From: Mesostigma viride
Lineage: Eukaryota; Streptophyta; Mesostigmatophyceae; Mesostigmatales; Mesostigmataceae
DNA: 57,783 nucleotides
Direction: 5' to 3'
Assembly: GCA_009746045.1 (NCBI GenBank)
Contig: RPFO01000253.1
Location: 3,542,636-3,600,418 of the forward strand
Below the pieces are notes generated by a model, which searched no databases, was not told the origin of the DNA, and saw only the letters and a list, made by a program, of their open reading frames with translations. The position numbers and the translations under genes are program-made. Of this stretch, positions 1 to 12,200 are shown piece after piece (within the stretch, counting starts at the first letter, position 1; each line of letters starts with the position of its first letter).

Positions 1-368
1 ATGGCCCAGAGGTGCTTGTGCTTGTTTCCCTTCCTAGGCCGTCCCTCTCCTGATCTTGCAAGCCTGCGGGGCCAGCCTGCATGCAAAGTGCTACCAAGAG
101 CTTGTACTGGAGCAAAAGTAACCATGTTTCCCACTTGGTTCAGCAAATCCTTCATGTTTGGGTGCGCCGGCCTAGCATGTTTGCCATAGCTTCAACCATC
201 TCTGGGGACCTGGAAACGACCGGGAACTGCCCTGGGTGCAAATTCCCGCCAAACCCTGCCCCCCCACGACCTTGATCCCTTGCCCGGGTGTTCCTGGTGA
301 TGATTAATTACTTTACACGTCACTGGTGATCATCTTTAGTTTTCCCAAGTAGAGCTCATCTCAGGCGT

Positions 369-857
369 TTGGAAACCACGTTTGAAGTTAGTGTTGGGCC
401 GATTTCTTGCAAACTAAGCACTAGGACTTTCCCAATATTAGGGGGGTGCTTAGTATGTGCCGGAACTGATGTATATACCGTCGAGGCAGGCGACAAATTT
501 AGCCAAATGTGTACGTGCACACAGACATGTGTGAGTGTGTGGGATAAAAGCGGAGGGAAACCTGGCCGTTGGCAATATATAAGGCACAAGCCAGATCATA
601 ATTTAAGTTTATTCAACGTTTGTCTGAAGGCCAAGCTACAAAACCAACCAGCAAGGGCTCAAGTAGTGCCCGAGGTAATGCGTACTTGCGATGATTTACT
701 CAAGGTTCTAGGAAGATGCATGGGGGTTGTACCGTACAATCGGTTGACCGCCCTGCACAAACACACCGCCTCCAAGGTTTCCAAGGCCACTGCCACTGTG
801 ACCGCCTGCCTTAACCAGGCACCTGGAAGGTGCAAAGGATCGGCCGCGGCATCATGA
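369..857 (+). other. Open frame of 162 codons, not recognised
   Basis: An uninterrupted frame with no ATG at its beginning, so it would have to be an exon or a chance opening. The translation is Cys- and Thr-rich in the middle and matches no family I know. No convincing donor or acceptor fixes its ends. The rest of 1-960 shows no recognisable feature. Confidence 0.15.
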
Positions 858-960
858 AGCTGTCCAGAGGCAGTCGCCATGCATCAAGGTTGAGGCCCTG
901 GCCACGCGCAGGTCCCCGAGATCGCCGAGCGAACAGCCACCATCGCTGCCCAACCTGCCG

Positions 961-1169
961 GTAATTAAATTAACTGGTGCTGCCGTTGGGGAGTCACGGA
1001 GCACCGGCCAGAGTGCCTTTATGTGCACAACAGGAAGAAAGGGCAGGAACCCCCTTTCTCCTTCATGCCAGAGGCATGCCACAGCAGCAATCGGACACCA
1101 TAGACGATCCGGCAACTTTCTGTGGGTGCAATGAGACCCATGTAAGCATATCATAACAAGGAGCGTGGG
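961..1169 (-). mobile_element. SINE-like retroposon, family B, diverged copy
   Basis: The reverse complement matches the complete copy at 25380-25620 along its length: the same start (CACGCTCCTTG), a shared TTGCACCCACAG block, and the same 3' end GTGACTCCCCAACGG followed by a TTAA-like tail (here TTAATTTAATTA). The outer stem GGTGCT/AGCACC at the 3' end can still pair. No target-site duplication is evident, so this copy is probably old. Confidence 0.75.
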
Positions 1170-1364
1170 CAAGTAATCTGATCAAAGCCAGGACGTAGCA
1201 TGGCTGTACAAGGGCTAAGCTAAGGCTATGCATGGCTGGTTGTGCATGTACCGTGCGTTAGCGGAGCACACGTGACTAGGTATGGTGGCACGGGTAGGCA
1301 AACATTCTAGGCATGGCTGCCATGGCGGCAGTGACTACCAATGATTACAAGCTATTCTAGACCT

Positions 1365-1600
1365 CAGGGGGCGTCCGCATCTTGTGGTTGATCGGCCTCC
1401 AGTACACCTTGGGCTTCTGGGGGTCCTGCTTGTGGCGGAGGTATTCAGGCCACAGGTCGCGTCGCTGCTGCGCTGAGCGGGGGTCAGGTTGTCATCCAGC
1501 GTCCAGGTGAGGTCGTGCAACCTCTTGCCGGTAGGGCCAGCGATGACCCCTCGACTCGAGCCTCCTGGGCCGGCGGACCTGCTCAAGAGCCATGCTGGCA
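1365..1600 (-). pseudogene. Fragment of L1-ORF1-like protein (C-terminal domain), frameshifted
   Basis: Translated on the minus strand with one frame change, this gives TWTLDDNLTPAQ followed by RRDLWPEYLRHKQD and a VYWRPI-like segment. It lines up with the C-terminal domain of the intact ORF1-like protein at 22861-24279 (LDDDLTLAQQQRRRELWPIY). The pattern of a short basic RR(R/D)xLWP helix after an RNA-binding fold is that of L1 ORF1 proteins. The frame is broken, so it is a relic. Confidence 0.6.
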
Positions 1601-1924
1601 ATTACCTCTACCACCACCGCCATCACCACCACTTGAGGTCCACCAGGAGCTGGAAGACAAGCCCAGCGCGAGGCTAGCTGACCGCAACCGCTGCCGCTGC
1701 CGGGTCACCCTCAGGCCGGGCGCTTCGACATGCAGCCAGGGGAGACCCCAGACTCTCTTCGCAACGAGCTCAAGAACCAGCTCTTGGCACGCATCGAGCT
1801 GCAAGGAAAGGCACTGCAGGGCGCCTACCGCCTTCCCCATACACAGGACAAGGCTGCCCCCCCCACCAGTGGTCCTCACCGTCAGCGACATCGCAACTTG
1901 AGTTCGGTTCCTCTCTAGCCGCAA

Positions 1925-2130
1925 TTGAAAGCTGGAGACCACCTGCCGGTCGCTAGACGACGACCTGACGCCAGCCCAGCGCAGCAGCAGCGCTGCGACC
2001 AGTGGCCCGACTACATTTGCCTCAAGACCAGCCCCGAGATCGAAGCCCACAGTGTACTGGCGGGGCCGGCGCGCGGACCTATGTCAACAACACACTGTGG
2101 AAGCCCCACGGGCTCCCCCGGGATAGAGCC
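1925..2130 (+). pseudogene. Second L1-ORF1-like C-terminal fragment, opposite strand
   Basis: On the plus strand, SLDDDLTPAQ, then in a shifted frame QWPDY, then a TVYWRG segment reproduce the same ORF1 C-terminal domain as the neighbouring minus-strand relic at 1365-1600. It is followed by an AT-rich stretch with a degenerate ACTCCGTGG element and an (ACTT)n tail near 2340-2364, consistent with a retroposon 3' end. It is inactive, with several frame breaks. Confidence 0.55.
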
Positions 2131-2470
2131 TTCAAGCTAGTTGTGGATGCATATGCCGGCCGGGCATGCAACGGGAAAGCTTAGGCATTACAGCACTCAG
2201 CCATGAATGATTAGCATCTAATGAGACAATAGCACGTATTAGCTCAGCTGGTTATAGATGACTTTGCTATAGATTAGCTCTGTAATTATTTTTCTAATGA
2301 GATTAGCATAGTACTCCGTGGCATGCCTTTGTGCATGACACGCAAGTACTTACTTACTTACTTAGCTCTGTTGTGGCCATCAGCTTGCGCTGTAGCGGAC
2401 GCCTGTAGCCCACCTCACCTTTTTATAGCATAAGCTATGCGTCAGCCTACCTATGGTATTGCATCGTTGT

Positions 2471-2779
2471 ATTGCACCCACAGTGTTGTGCCCCGGCAGT
2501 ATGCTGTGGAGAGAGCACTCTGTAATGGCCTGCCCATTTCTGGCAGTGAGAAGCTAGGGCGCCGGCCCTCCCTCGATCCTTCTCCTTGTGAATAAGGGTT
2601 GAAGGTTCCTTTACTCTGTATTGGCATGCACCCTCGTGACGCAGTCACGCGCTAGTTAATGAATGAATGAATGAATGAATGAATGAATGAATGAATGAAT
2701 GAATGAATGAATGAATGAATGAATGAATGAATGAATGAATGAATGAATGAATGAATGAATGAATGAATGAATGAATGAG
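2471..2779 (+). mobile_element. SINE-like retroposon, family C, with (GAAT)n tail
   Basis: The body matches the copy at 10319-10494: ATTGCACCCACAG, then GAAGCTAGGGCGCC, then TTGAAGGTTCCTTTA. It ends in the hairpin CGTGACGCAGTCACG. The tail is a pure (GAAT)n microsatellite of about 120 bp (about 2657-2779), where other copies carry (TTAA)n. Confidence 0.7.
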
Positions 2780-3260
2780 TTAATTAATCGGTCGACATGT
2801 AACAGATTTGCAAGGCCATTACGTATCTTCTGGTAGGGAAGTGTTTTCCCCATCTTGTAGTGCTAACAGCTGATCTTGCTTTATGCATCAACATACACAA
2901 AAGCATTGTGGCTAAGCCCATCCAGGCTCTTGCCTCTGGCTGGGTAGTCCAGGCCTACCTCAGCGCAGAGGATCGAGGCTGCTTAGACCCTTCCTAGTCC
3001 GGGCGCCCAACACTCTGCCCAGACGACTCATTCAGGCATACAACTGTTTTGCAGTGTTTGTAGAAATCCAACTGCTAGTGTGTGCCCCCTACCCATTTAT
3101 CTGGGGGAGGGGGAATGCCGCACATCGACTTATCCTGGGGAACCACAGAAGCCTAGCTATACTAGACCACCATTTGTCCAGCCTAACTGACAGCCTCATT
3201 CCATCTAGTATCATATCCTCACTGTCACACCCCGCAACCCACGCGCCTCTGACAGAGGCC
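2780..3260. other. No gene seen
   Basis: Sequence between the SINE microsatellite tail and the stop codon of the PDI-like gene. It should hold the 3' untranslated region of that gene. I see no clear polyadenylation signal and no other feature. Confidence 0.4.
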
Positions 3261-6200
3261 TCACAACTCGTCCTTGCCGCTCTTCTTCTTTTTCTTCTTC
3301 TTCTTGTCCTTCTTCCGCTCCTCCTCCTCCAGCGCCGCCTGGCGCAGAATCTCCTCCTTTTGCGCGGTCAGCGACGCCTCCACGGTCTCGCCCATGATGT
3401 CATCGAGGCTAAACTCCTCCTCCACCGCCTCCACCACCTCCTCGGGCAGTGCAGCGCTCTCGCCACCGTCCACTGGGTACGGCAGCTGTGGCAGTGGGTG
3501 CGTGCTTGTCTTCCCCGACAACACCTGCGGATTGCCGGATTACACACAGGCGGGACAAGGCCACGAAACTTGCGTCACAGTTTATTGCCCAACAGCCAAA
3601 GGAAGTGAAGAGAGGAAAGCGTTCGGCAGAGGAGACTGATGTATGCAACTTGGATGAAGAATTGATCAGAAACTAATCATGATACAGAAAGGATCTCGCC
3701 ACACAGTGAGATAAAAAGGACATCGCTATCATTGTCAGGACAATTGCCAATGAACAAATCAATACCTGCTATGAGATCCGGCATTGTGGTACGCGGGCAT
3801 CTTTAGTCTTGGCAAATTTAGTACTACAGCATAATTGAAAATGTCACGATGTGCTGTACTGGTACCAGGCCAGCACCAGGTGAGTCCAGCAGTCTATGGC
3901 TGATGTTATTAATATCATGACCCAAAGGACTCAAGAATCATGACCAAGCACCCACCGAGTCCAGACAGCGGAGTAGCATTAAATAGCCAAGTCGCGGTCA
4001 AAGCAGCGAAACAAAATCATGAGCAGCGTAACATAATCATGACACAAGCGACTCTGGCACATACCGAATCCAGCCAGCGAAGCAGCGAGGAGGCCTCGAA
4101 CGATGCGGCACGCTGCGCGGGCGGCATGGTGACGGAGCGCAGCTTCTTGCCGCTGAGCACGACCACAGTGGGCAGGTCGGACGCCAGCACACCGAGCGCG
4201 GACCCAAAGGTGTGCTGCCTCGCGTGGTCCACCCACCCAAAGTGGAACGCCGCGCTGGAGGCCGTGGCGGCCGCGGCACCCTGCGTTGGCCATGTGTGCC
4301 GCGTTCGTAAGAGCAAAGTCATTGAAGAATGCAAGTTAGGGTGTGAGGGAGCATAAGTACTTGCGTGTCATGCACATAGGCTGCGTCCATGGGATTTAGG
4401 GCATACAGGACAGGTAGGGAGGGCCCATGGTAAGAAATGTTACGAAATGTTTGGAAGTGAACGAATGTGTAATAAGTGCCGGCCGCAGTGCCCTGCGTTC
4501 AAAAATAAAACACAAAGAGTCCTGGTAGGCAGAAAATAGAAATGATAATGTGCTGCCATGCGTGCCACTTGGCGTTTGGGTGTGAGGAGTGCGCGGGGGG
4601 AAGTGCATATGAGGAGTGCACAGGGACATGCGTTGGCCAAGCGTGCTGCGTTTAGGGGAGGAGAGGGCACGGGGAATTCAAGTAAGGGTGTATGAGGGAA
4701 CTGTGCATGGGGGGAATGAGTTTGGGGACGTGGGTGGAGAAAGTGTGTGGGGGGGAATCACACTGGGAAGTTGCACGGGGGCCGGGGGGGAGGGAAGAGT
4801 AACAACAGAGAACATTTAATAAACAACAGAGGACACTTGATGGGTGAGGGATACCTGCTGGGAAATGTGCGCGGGAAACGTTCACACATACTATACATGC
4901 GAGTATATACTACTACATATACTTTAGCATGGGAATGTGCAAGGGGGAGATTCCTGAAGAAGTGTGCATCCATGAGCCGAGCAGGTCGGGTAGGGAGGGG
5001 TCCTCAGCTACCTGCCATGAAAACGATATCAGTGAGCCGCAGGGTGGAAGGGCGCAAGTTTGATACAGAGGGACTTTGGTTCTCTTGTGCCGACTTTGTT
5101 CGCACAATGATGCTGTATAAGACGAATGTGGTGGGATGACGTATGTGAGAAGACGTATGTGGTGGGATGAGAATGCAGCAGATGATGGGAATCGTACTAG
5201 TTCTTGACATAACAATATCGATAGCACAGCATAAGAGGGTGCTACAGCATTGAAGGGTCATTGCACGCGGTAATGAACGAGAGGTCGACGCTGTGGTACA
5301 CAACGCAAGTTTTCCAGTCCCTCCTCCCTCCCTAAAACAACAACAACCACCACCGTAGCAAGTGGGAGTCCTGCCGGGGAGTAGGCCATGCTGGGAGGAA
5401 AGCTGAGTGAGGTGCTAGCGGCTTGGTGGGTAGTAGATACCTGAGTGGCAGGAATAAATACAGGATAGATAAGTGGGGAAGGCTCCCAGACTACCACAGC
5501 AACAGATAACCATCACCTATGTCTCTGCTTACTTCCCTTTCAAGTTTTCACTTTCTACTTTGCGAACTCACGCCTTGATAACTTTTTACTTGGCAAAGCC
5601 AAGCCTTGATCACTCTCTAATTTGTGAAGTCACTCACCTTGATCACTCTTCAACTAGAAAAGTTACGTACCTTGAGCACATCCAGTTGCGCTTCCACAGG
5701 CATCGCCTGACCCCCCAAGAAGCCCAGCACGCAGAGACCCCCCGCCTTCACGCACAGCTCCTCAAAGCCGCTGCGTGTTGACACCTGGGGGATGTCGGCC
5801 AGCTTGCGCGCCACGGCCGGCTCTTGCTGGTGGGGTACAGGCAGGCACATGAACAGTGGCAGGCATGTGGCCAAAGGCAGGCGCATTTACGGATGCACGT
5901 ACAGGCAGGAATTCACAAGTTGCCAGCATTAGCGCGCAGGAAGATTAGACTTTTATGTTTAACTATGCTGATGCAGCCCCCATAGAACCGTTTGAAACCC
6001 TTTGTGGAGGCTCTGGAAGCAGTGCCACGAGAGCAGTTCCGAGCGATCCGGGGCAAGCCAAATGCATTGTTATTTAGGCCACCAGGCAGCCTTGGTGACG
6101 TGTGGCTGATTCCATACATGCTGCCTTCAAACCAATCAATCAACGATCAATCATAGGTGAATTCCGCAAGCCAAACAAGGGATGCCAGTGGTTGGATGGG

Positions 6201-9200
6201 CATGAGAATAGTGAAAGGGATGGATAGATGGGTGGCTTGCCGTGCAGAAAGGTTCACGTGCATAGGGATTGGTGAATGATATCCAATATGAATCATATCA
6301 TCAATGACCATTAGTAAAAACTATGAGCATAGGGACAGGCGCAGGGGGGAAGAGATCTACCTAGAATGGATAGGTGAAACTGCCCCAAAGACGGATGGTA
6401 GGCATGACTGCTGGAAAACCCCGATGGGCTTACAGAATATATTTACGAGAAACATACGGAATATGAGTACGAGACACATGCAGAATATGATGACCTTAAT
6501 ACAGTAAGTACGAGACACGGAGGATTCGTGGATAAACGCCGTGTCAGTCACTCTCCGCCGCGCATTTTCCATCTCAAGCCATTATTCCACAGTGCACATG
6601 CAGAACACGCACAGGCATGAGCCTCTTGCATGAGTCGAGGTAACTTGCGTGCATGAGCAAAACCACTTTGCACTCGCTGCGTACCACGGACAACAGATGG
6701 ACAGGAACAGAAGCCCAACCAGGGAGGGACACTGACTTGAAAAGCTGTCCTATTCACAGCATGTAACCTGATAACCATGTCCTATGAGATAGGAGGCACC
6801 CTTCAGTCCACCAGCTACGTACAGCCGTATTGAAACTGTCTCATGGGTATTGAAACCGTTTCCTCTTGACCCTTTCTCGCTACTATTCATGGACACAGTA
6901 CTCCGTCCTTCCTAGAACACAGTGCTTACTATTACTCTCCTTACTAGAATGATTCTGGTTCTACACATTGAATTGGAAAGGCATTTTTACAAAGTTCCAT
7001 CCAACAACCACCGATTTCCGGCTCCAAGCATGGCGCTTGATTGGGAGATTACAAACCCAGCTACCACCCATGTTGACCGTACCAGCATAGTTACCACCCA
7101 CATCGCGTAACCATATTGACCGTACCTTATTACCACCCACATCGCGCCTACCTGTCCGTCCAGCCCCAGCGCGGCCACCAGCGCGGCCACCCATCGGTGC
7201 ATGAACGCGATCTTGAGGGCGCCGGGGAAGTGCTCGATCCGGAACTGGACGCCCTCGGGGCCCTGTTTCGGCTGGTGGGGGCCGCCCGTGTGCAGCGCGA
7301 TCAGCGACGGGTAGCGCTGTACGCTGAAGCGGGGGGCGATGTCCTCCTGGTGGTGGGGGCGGTGGGAGGGGTATTTTGAAGGGTGGTGCCCAGGGTGGTC
7401 TCAGTCGCACATTGAAGGAGAAGAGGTTACAGAAGTGGGGCGGTGGGCTCCTCGTGGCGGTGGTAGTCCAAGACAAGGATGTCACATGGTTGGCGTGGCA
7501 TGCCAAGGCACAGAATGTCCACGAATAAGATGGTGGTGGCAGCGGGGAGGGTACCAATGATGGTGGTCCAAGTCATAATGGTCCAGGTACGATTGACTAG
7601 GCATGGTATGTCCAGACAAGAGTAGTGGGGCCTTAGTAGGGGGGGGGGGGGTGCCGATAGCAGCAGCAGTCACGCATGACGGGAAGAGCGGCTTAACTGT
7701 GAATGGGGGGGAACATGCCGGTGACAGGTGGCGGTGGGGGAGGGCGAGGAGGTGAGGGAAAGAAGATGGCAATGGGAATAGCAATTGATGGGGTGGATGG
7801 CAGTTATGGGCAGCACGCCCTATGTCCAGGTCCATATGCATTGGGACAAGGAAAGTAGGGGTAGCCAGCCATGCCATGGGAACACCCATCCCTCACACAC
7901 TATGAAAATCCATGGGTTTGGTAAAGGACGCCATGTAATGCTAATTCACGTAACCCTGACTACACACTTGGAATCCAAGCAACCGGTAGGGGGTGGCTGT
8001 CTTACGAGGCTATGGCACACTAATTATAGCACAACATGTCCAGTATAGCACGCTCTTGTGTAGGGCACAATCTGTACAGTACGGTATGTGCCGCACACAA
8101 CGGGCCCACACACAACCTGCACGTGGAGAAATAGGGAACGGCATGGACGCCAGGCACTGCATGATAGACACATCGATCGACGACAGCAGGTGCAGCAGTG
8201 TGGCGCACAACCTCTTATTAAGCAAAACCCTTTCGGTAGAGAAGCCTTCCCAGTGATCGCACCTGTAGAAAAGCACCATGGATTCGGAGCATTGCCTTCT
8301 AGCATACGCAAGGAAGCTGGGTGCCCCATGCTCATTCATGCTCAAGTCCACTGATTTAGGGGGAAATGTTGCAGACTGATTCGGCTATCATTTCTAATGG
8401 CTCTGGCATCTCCTTTGTCGCGCGTTACGCACTCGTGCCTCAATTTTCATTTCAGTAGCTTATCATCCGTCGCACACGCACACGCACACGCACAAGCACA
8501 CGCAAACGCACACGCACACGCACACGCACACGCACACGCACACGCACACGCACACGCACACGCACACGCACACGCACACGCACACGCACACGCACACGCA
8601 CACACACACGCACACGCACGCGCACGCGCACGCGCACGCGCACGCGCACACGCACACGCACACGCACACGCACACACACACGCACACGCACACGCACACG
8701 CACACGCACACGCACACGCACACGCACACACACAGACATGCATTCAAGTGCTTGCCTGCGACGAGTGCGCGTAGCAAAAGACGCCCCTGTCGCTGAACTG
8801 CGCGGCCAGCGCCTGGTACGCGAGCGGGACCTCAGACTTGTCGGTGAACAGAATAAACTTGGGCAGCCCGGGGGAGGCCACCAGGAAGGCGTCCAGCTGG
8901 GAGCCACCCGTGAGCCGGTGGACGCGGTCGGGGATGGCAGCAGCGATGAAAGAGCGGAGCGAGGGCGAGGACAGGTCCGCGCCCGAGTACAGGTCGGGGC
9001 CCACTTCCTCCTTGTTGGCGCCTGAGGGTTGTCGCGGTTGTTGATGTTTGTGTTTGTGTTTGTGTTTGTGTTTGTGTTTGTGTTTGTGTTTGTGTTTGTG
9101 TTTGTGTTTGTGTTTGTGTTTGTGTTTGTGTTTGTGTTTGTGTTTGTGTTTGTGTTTGTGTTTGTGTTTGTGTTTATGTTTGTGTTTGTGTTTGTGTTTG

Positions 9201-12200
9201 TGTTTGTGTTGGTAGTGGTGGTGGTGGTGGTGGTGGTGGTGGTGGTGGTGGTGGTGGTGGTGGTGGTGGTGGTGGTGGTGGTGGTGGTGGTGGTGGTGGT
9301 GGTGGTGGTGGTGGTGGTGGTGGTGGTGGTGGTGGTGGTGGTGGTGGTGGTGGTGGTGGTGGTGGTGGTGGTGGTGGTGGTGGTGGTGGTGGTGGTGGTG
9401 GTGGTGGTGGTGGTGGTGGTGGTGGTGGTGGTGGTGGTGGTGGTGGTGGTGGTGGTGGTGGTGGTGGTGGTGGTGGTGGTGGTGGTGGTGGTGGTGGTGG
9501 TGGTGGTGGTGTGGTGGTGGTGGTGGTGGTGGTGGTGGTGGTGTGTGGTGGTGGTGGTGGTGGTGGTGGTGGTGGTGGTGGTGGTGGTGGTGGTGGTGGT
9601 GGTGGTGGTGGTGGTGGTGGTGGTGGTGGTGGTGGTGGTGGTGGTGGTGGTGGTGGTGGTGGTGGTGGTGGTGGTGGTGGTGGTGGTGGTGGTGGTGGTG
9701 GTGGTGGTGGTGGTGGTGGTGGTGGAGGTGGTGGTGGTGGTGGTGAAACCATAATAATTAGTATTGACGGCCGCCTGATATGCTTCCAATGCCAAAAAAC
9801 AGCTATGCTTGCAGAGATGTGCTTCAAATAGAGGATGAAAAATGACAATCATTCGTTTGCCGCGCCTTTTAGACCATGGATGGCCACCTGAAAGTGATTT
9901 TCTCGACCCCTCTTTTGAATACCATAGCGCTTGCAGCACCTGCGCGGAGCTGACCGGAAACATATGTCCAAGAACAGAAATATGAACACAGATGCACCCG
10001 CCTCATAATATGGAAAGCCAGCCTTCCCCCCCATCCCCCATAGAATGACACGTCATGACATGTAACCGTCTCCTCATGACACGTAACCACCTCCGAACCA
10101 GCATCACACACTCGCATAAAAAAATGGACACGTGGTATCACATACCCGCAGGGGTTGTAGGTGAACCCTGGGTATGCCCCTAAAACCCCTCAGATTCCGG
10201 GAGAGGCCTTTATATTCTCCAGACCGGCGCCTCTAAATGCATTCCAAGCCTGTCTGTGGGCTCTGGACCATGAGGCAGCCTTCCTGCATCTGCTCTGCTT
10301 TTGCTACGTCGAAGCTTTATTGCACCCACAGCTGGGCCTGCACCATGATGCAGCGAGAGTCCTCTGTGGCCTGCCCGCTTGAGGCAGCGAGAGAAGCTAG
10401 GGCGCCCTCCCTCTTTGTCGTTGTGTACAGGGGCTGAAGGTTCCTTTATGGGCAACCACGTGACACAGTCACGTGCTTTTTAATAATTAATTAATCACGT
10501 ACCCGCAGGGGAGCGTACCAGCTGATAGATAGCGAACAGGGACCTCACATGTAACGCCCCGGCAGGGAAGATTGCTGCCTGGAAGCAAACGCGAACCCTC
10601 AAGTGTGAAACACCAACCTCCACCGTCACGTACCGGCAGGGAATAGTGCGAGCTGGAAGCATCGGCTGCCGTCCGTAAGGCCCTTGTCCAACCCGTTGCC
10701 CGCCGCCAAGCCCGGGTGGGCGGTCAAGTTGACCATGCCCACCTTGACGTAGAAGAGCAGCCCTTGGGCGACCGACTTGACGGATTCTTCGACGGTGGCC
10801 GCGCACGCCTCGCCGCCGTTGTGGAAAAACACCGCTACGGGAGGATCCACCTGGGGTAGTGGTTAGTAAGCATGTAAAAGGGAACGCAGGAAAGTGAAAG
10901 GCATGGCATCGTCGCGCAGATGGATAAGCGCATCAAGTGTAAGAAACATGGCAGGTAAGGCTAGCGTCTCGTTTACCTTGTGCTGCTTTTCCGCTCACGT
11001 TGCTCCTAAACATGATCTTGTCACAACATGATCTCATCAACATGATCTTATCAAGCCAATCAATCTACTGGTATGAAAATTGAAGCAGCGGACGGTTGTC
11101 GGTGGGCGGCCAGCAGGGGTGAACGAGCAGGGGCGACAGGTCTTGCCATGTGAATGGCTCCAGTGGCATGGGAAGCTGCCATGCACGAGGACGTGCAGGT
11201 GGGGCACCACGCTGGCTCGCCAGCACTTGGCTAACACTACTATTGTCTAGTACTGTAGTAGTTAAAGAAAAAGGTTCTTTTGTTTCAACAGAGTGAAACA
11301 TGAAGCACAGCAAAGTTGAGATAGACCACCTTGCTGTCAACATGTCAAACATGTGCATGTACTACGCGTAGTGGTGCATGAGGTCAAGCAAGTGGCCGCC
11401 CCAGGCTGGAATGCCATGCTGGTCTTGTAATGATTGTTCTGTCCATGTCACGCTGCCAACATGCTGGCTCTAAAGGGCAGCCACGCGCCACACCAGACAC
11501 GGACGTCTCTCCTGCTCCAGTCAACAACACCCTTGCGCCTTGTTTCTGTACAAGAGCATGTTGCCATTCACCAACCTTGATGCCTCTTGGAAACGTAGAG
11601 AAAAGCCGCGTGAACTCATGCCCCCACCCACCTCCAAGACCTCCTTGTTGTAGTTGCTAGAGTCCCACACGGGCAGGGGAGAGGATGGCTTTTTTTCCTT
11701 GGCGCTGCCGGCACCTGGAGGGGTGTGGAGGGGAGGGGGGTGGGGTGTAGGTGCGGCGGAGAGGAAAGAAAGTTCATGCGCAATGTCCACAGATGATCCA
11801 AACACCGCCCAGTACCATGACAATAGAGGAGTAAGCTAAAATAACTTCCTACGAGATTACCCTGGCAAAAGCAAGCATCAACTGGTGTGGAATTGCGTTG
11901 TCTGCAAGCAGGTGCGCTCCTTCACACAGACAACACATTCATGCACCCCTTCCATGCAGCCATGACAGAAAGTCACTGCATCTTCCCAGCATAACTTTAT
12001 AGCCGCTGGATAGCCACTGAATAGCGACCGGATAGGAACATAGCCACTGGATAGCAACTTAATAGCAGAATAGGAACATATCCACTGGATAGCAACTAAC
12101 TAGCGACCGCATAGGAACATAGCCACGGGATAGCAACTTAATAGCGACAGAATAGGAACACAGCCACTGGACAGCCACTTAATAGCGACAGAGCAGAAAC

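Noticed and set aside
2236-2300. tRNA-like TTAGCTCAGCTGGTTATAG sequence
   Set aside because: It resembles an A box, but there is no B box or acceptor stem at the right distance.
8447-8774. Long Ala/His, Cys/Val and Arg frames across (CACACG)n
   Set aside because: Every frame of a stop-free hexanucleotide repeat is open. The tract lies in an intron of the PDI-like gene.
9029-9848. Apparent poly-Val, poly-Pro, poly-Thr and poly-Gly proteins
   Set aside because: They arise from (GGT)n and (TTTGTG)n repeats within intron 6.
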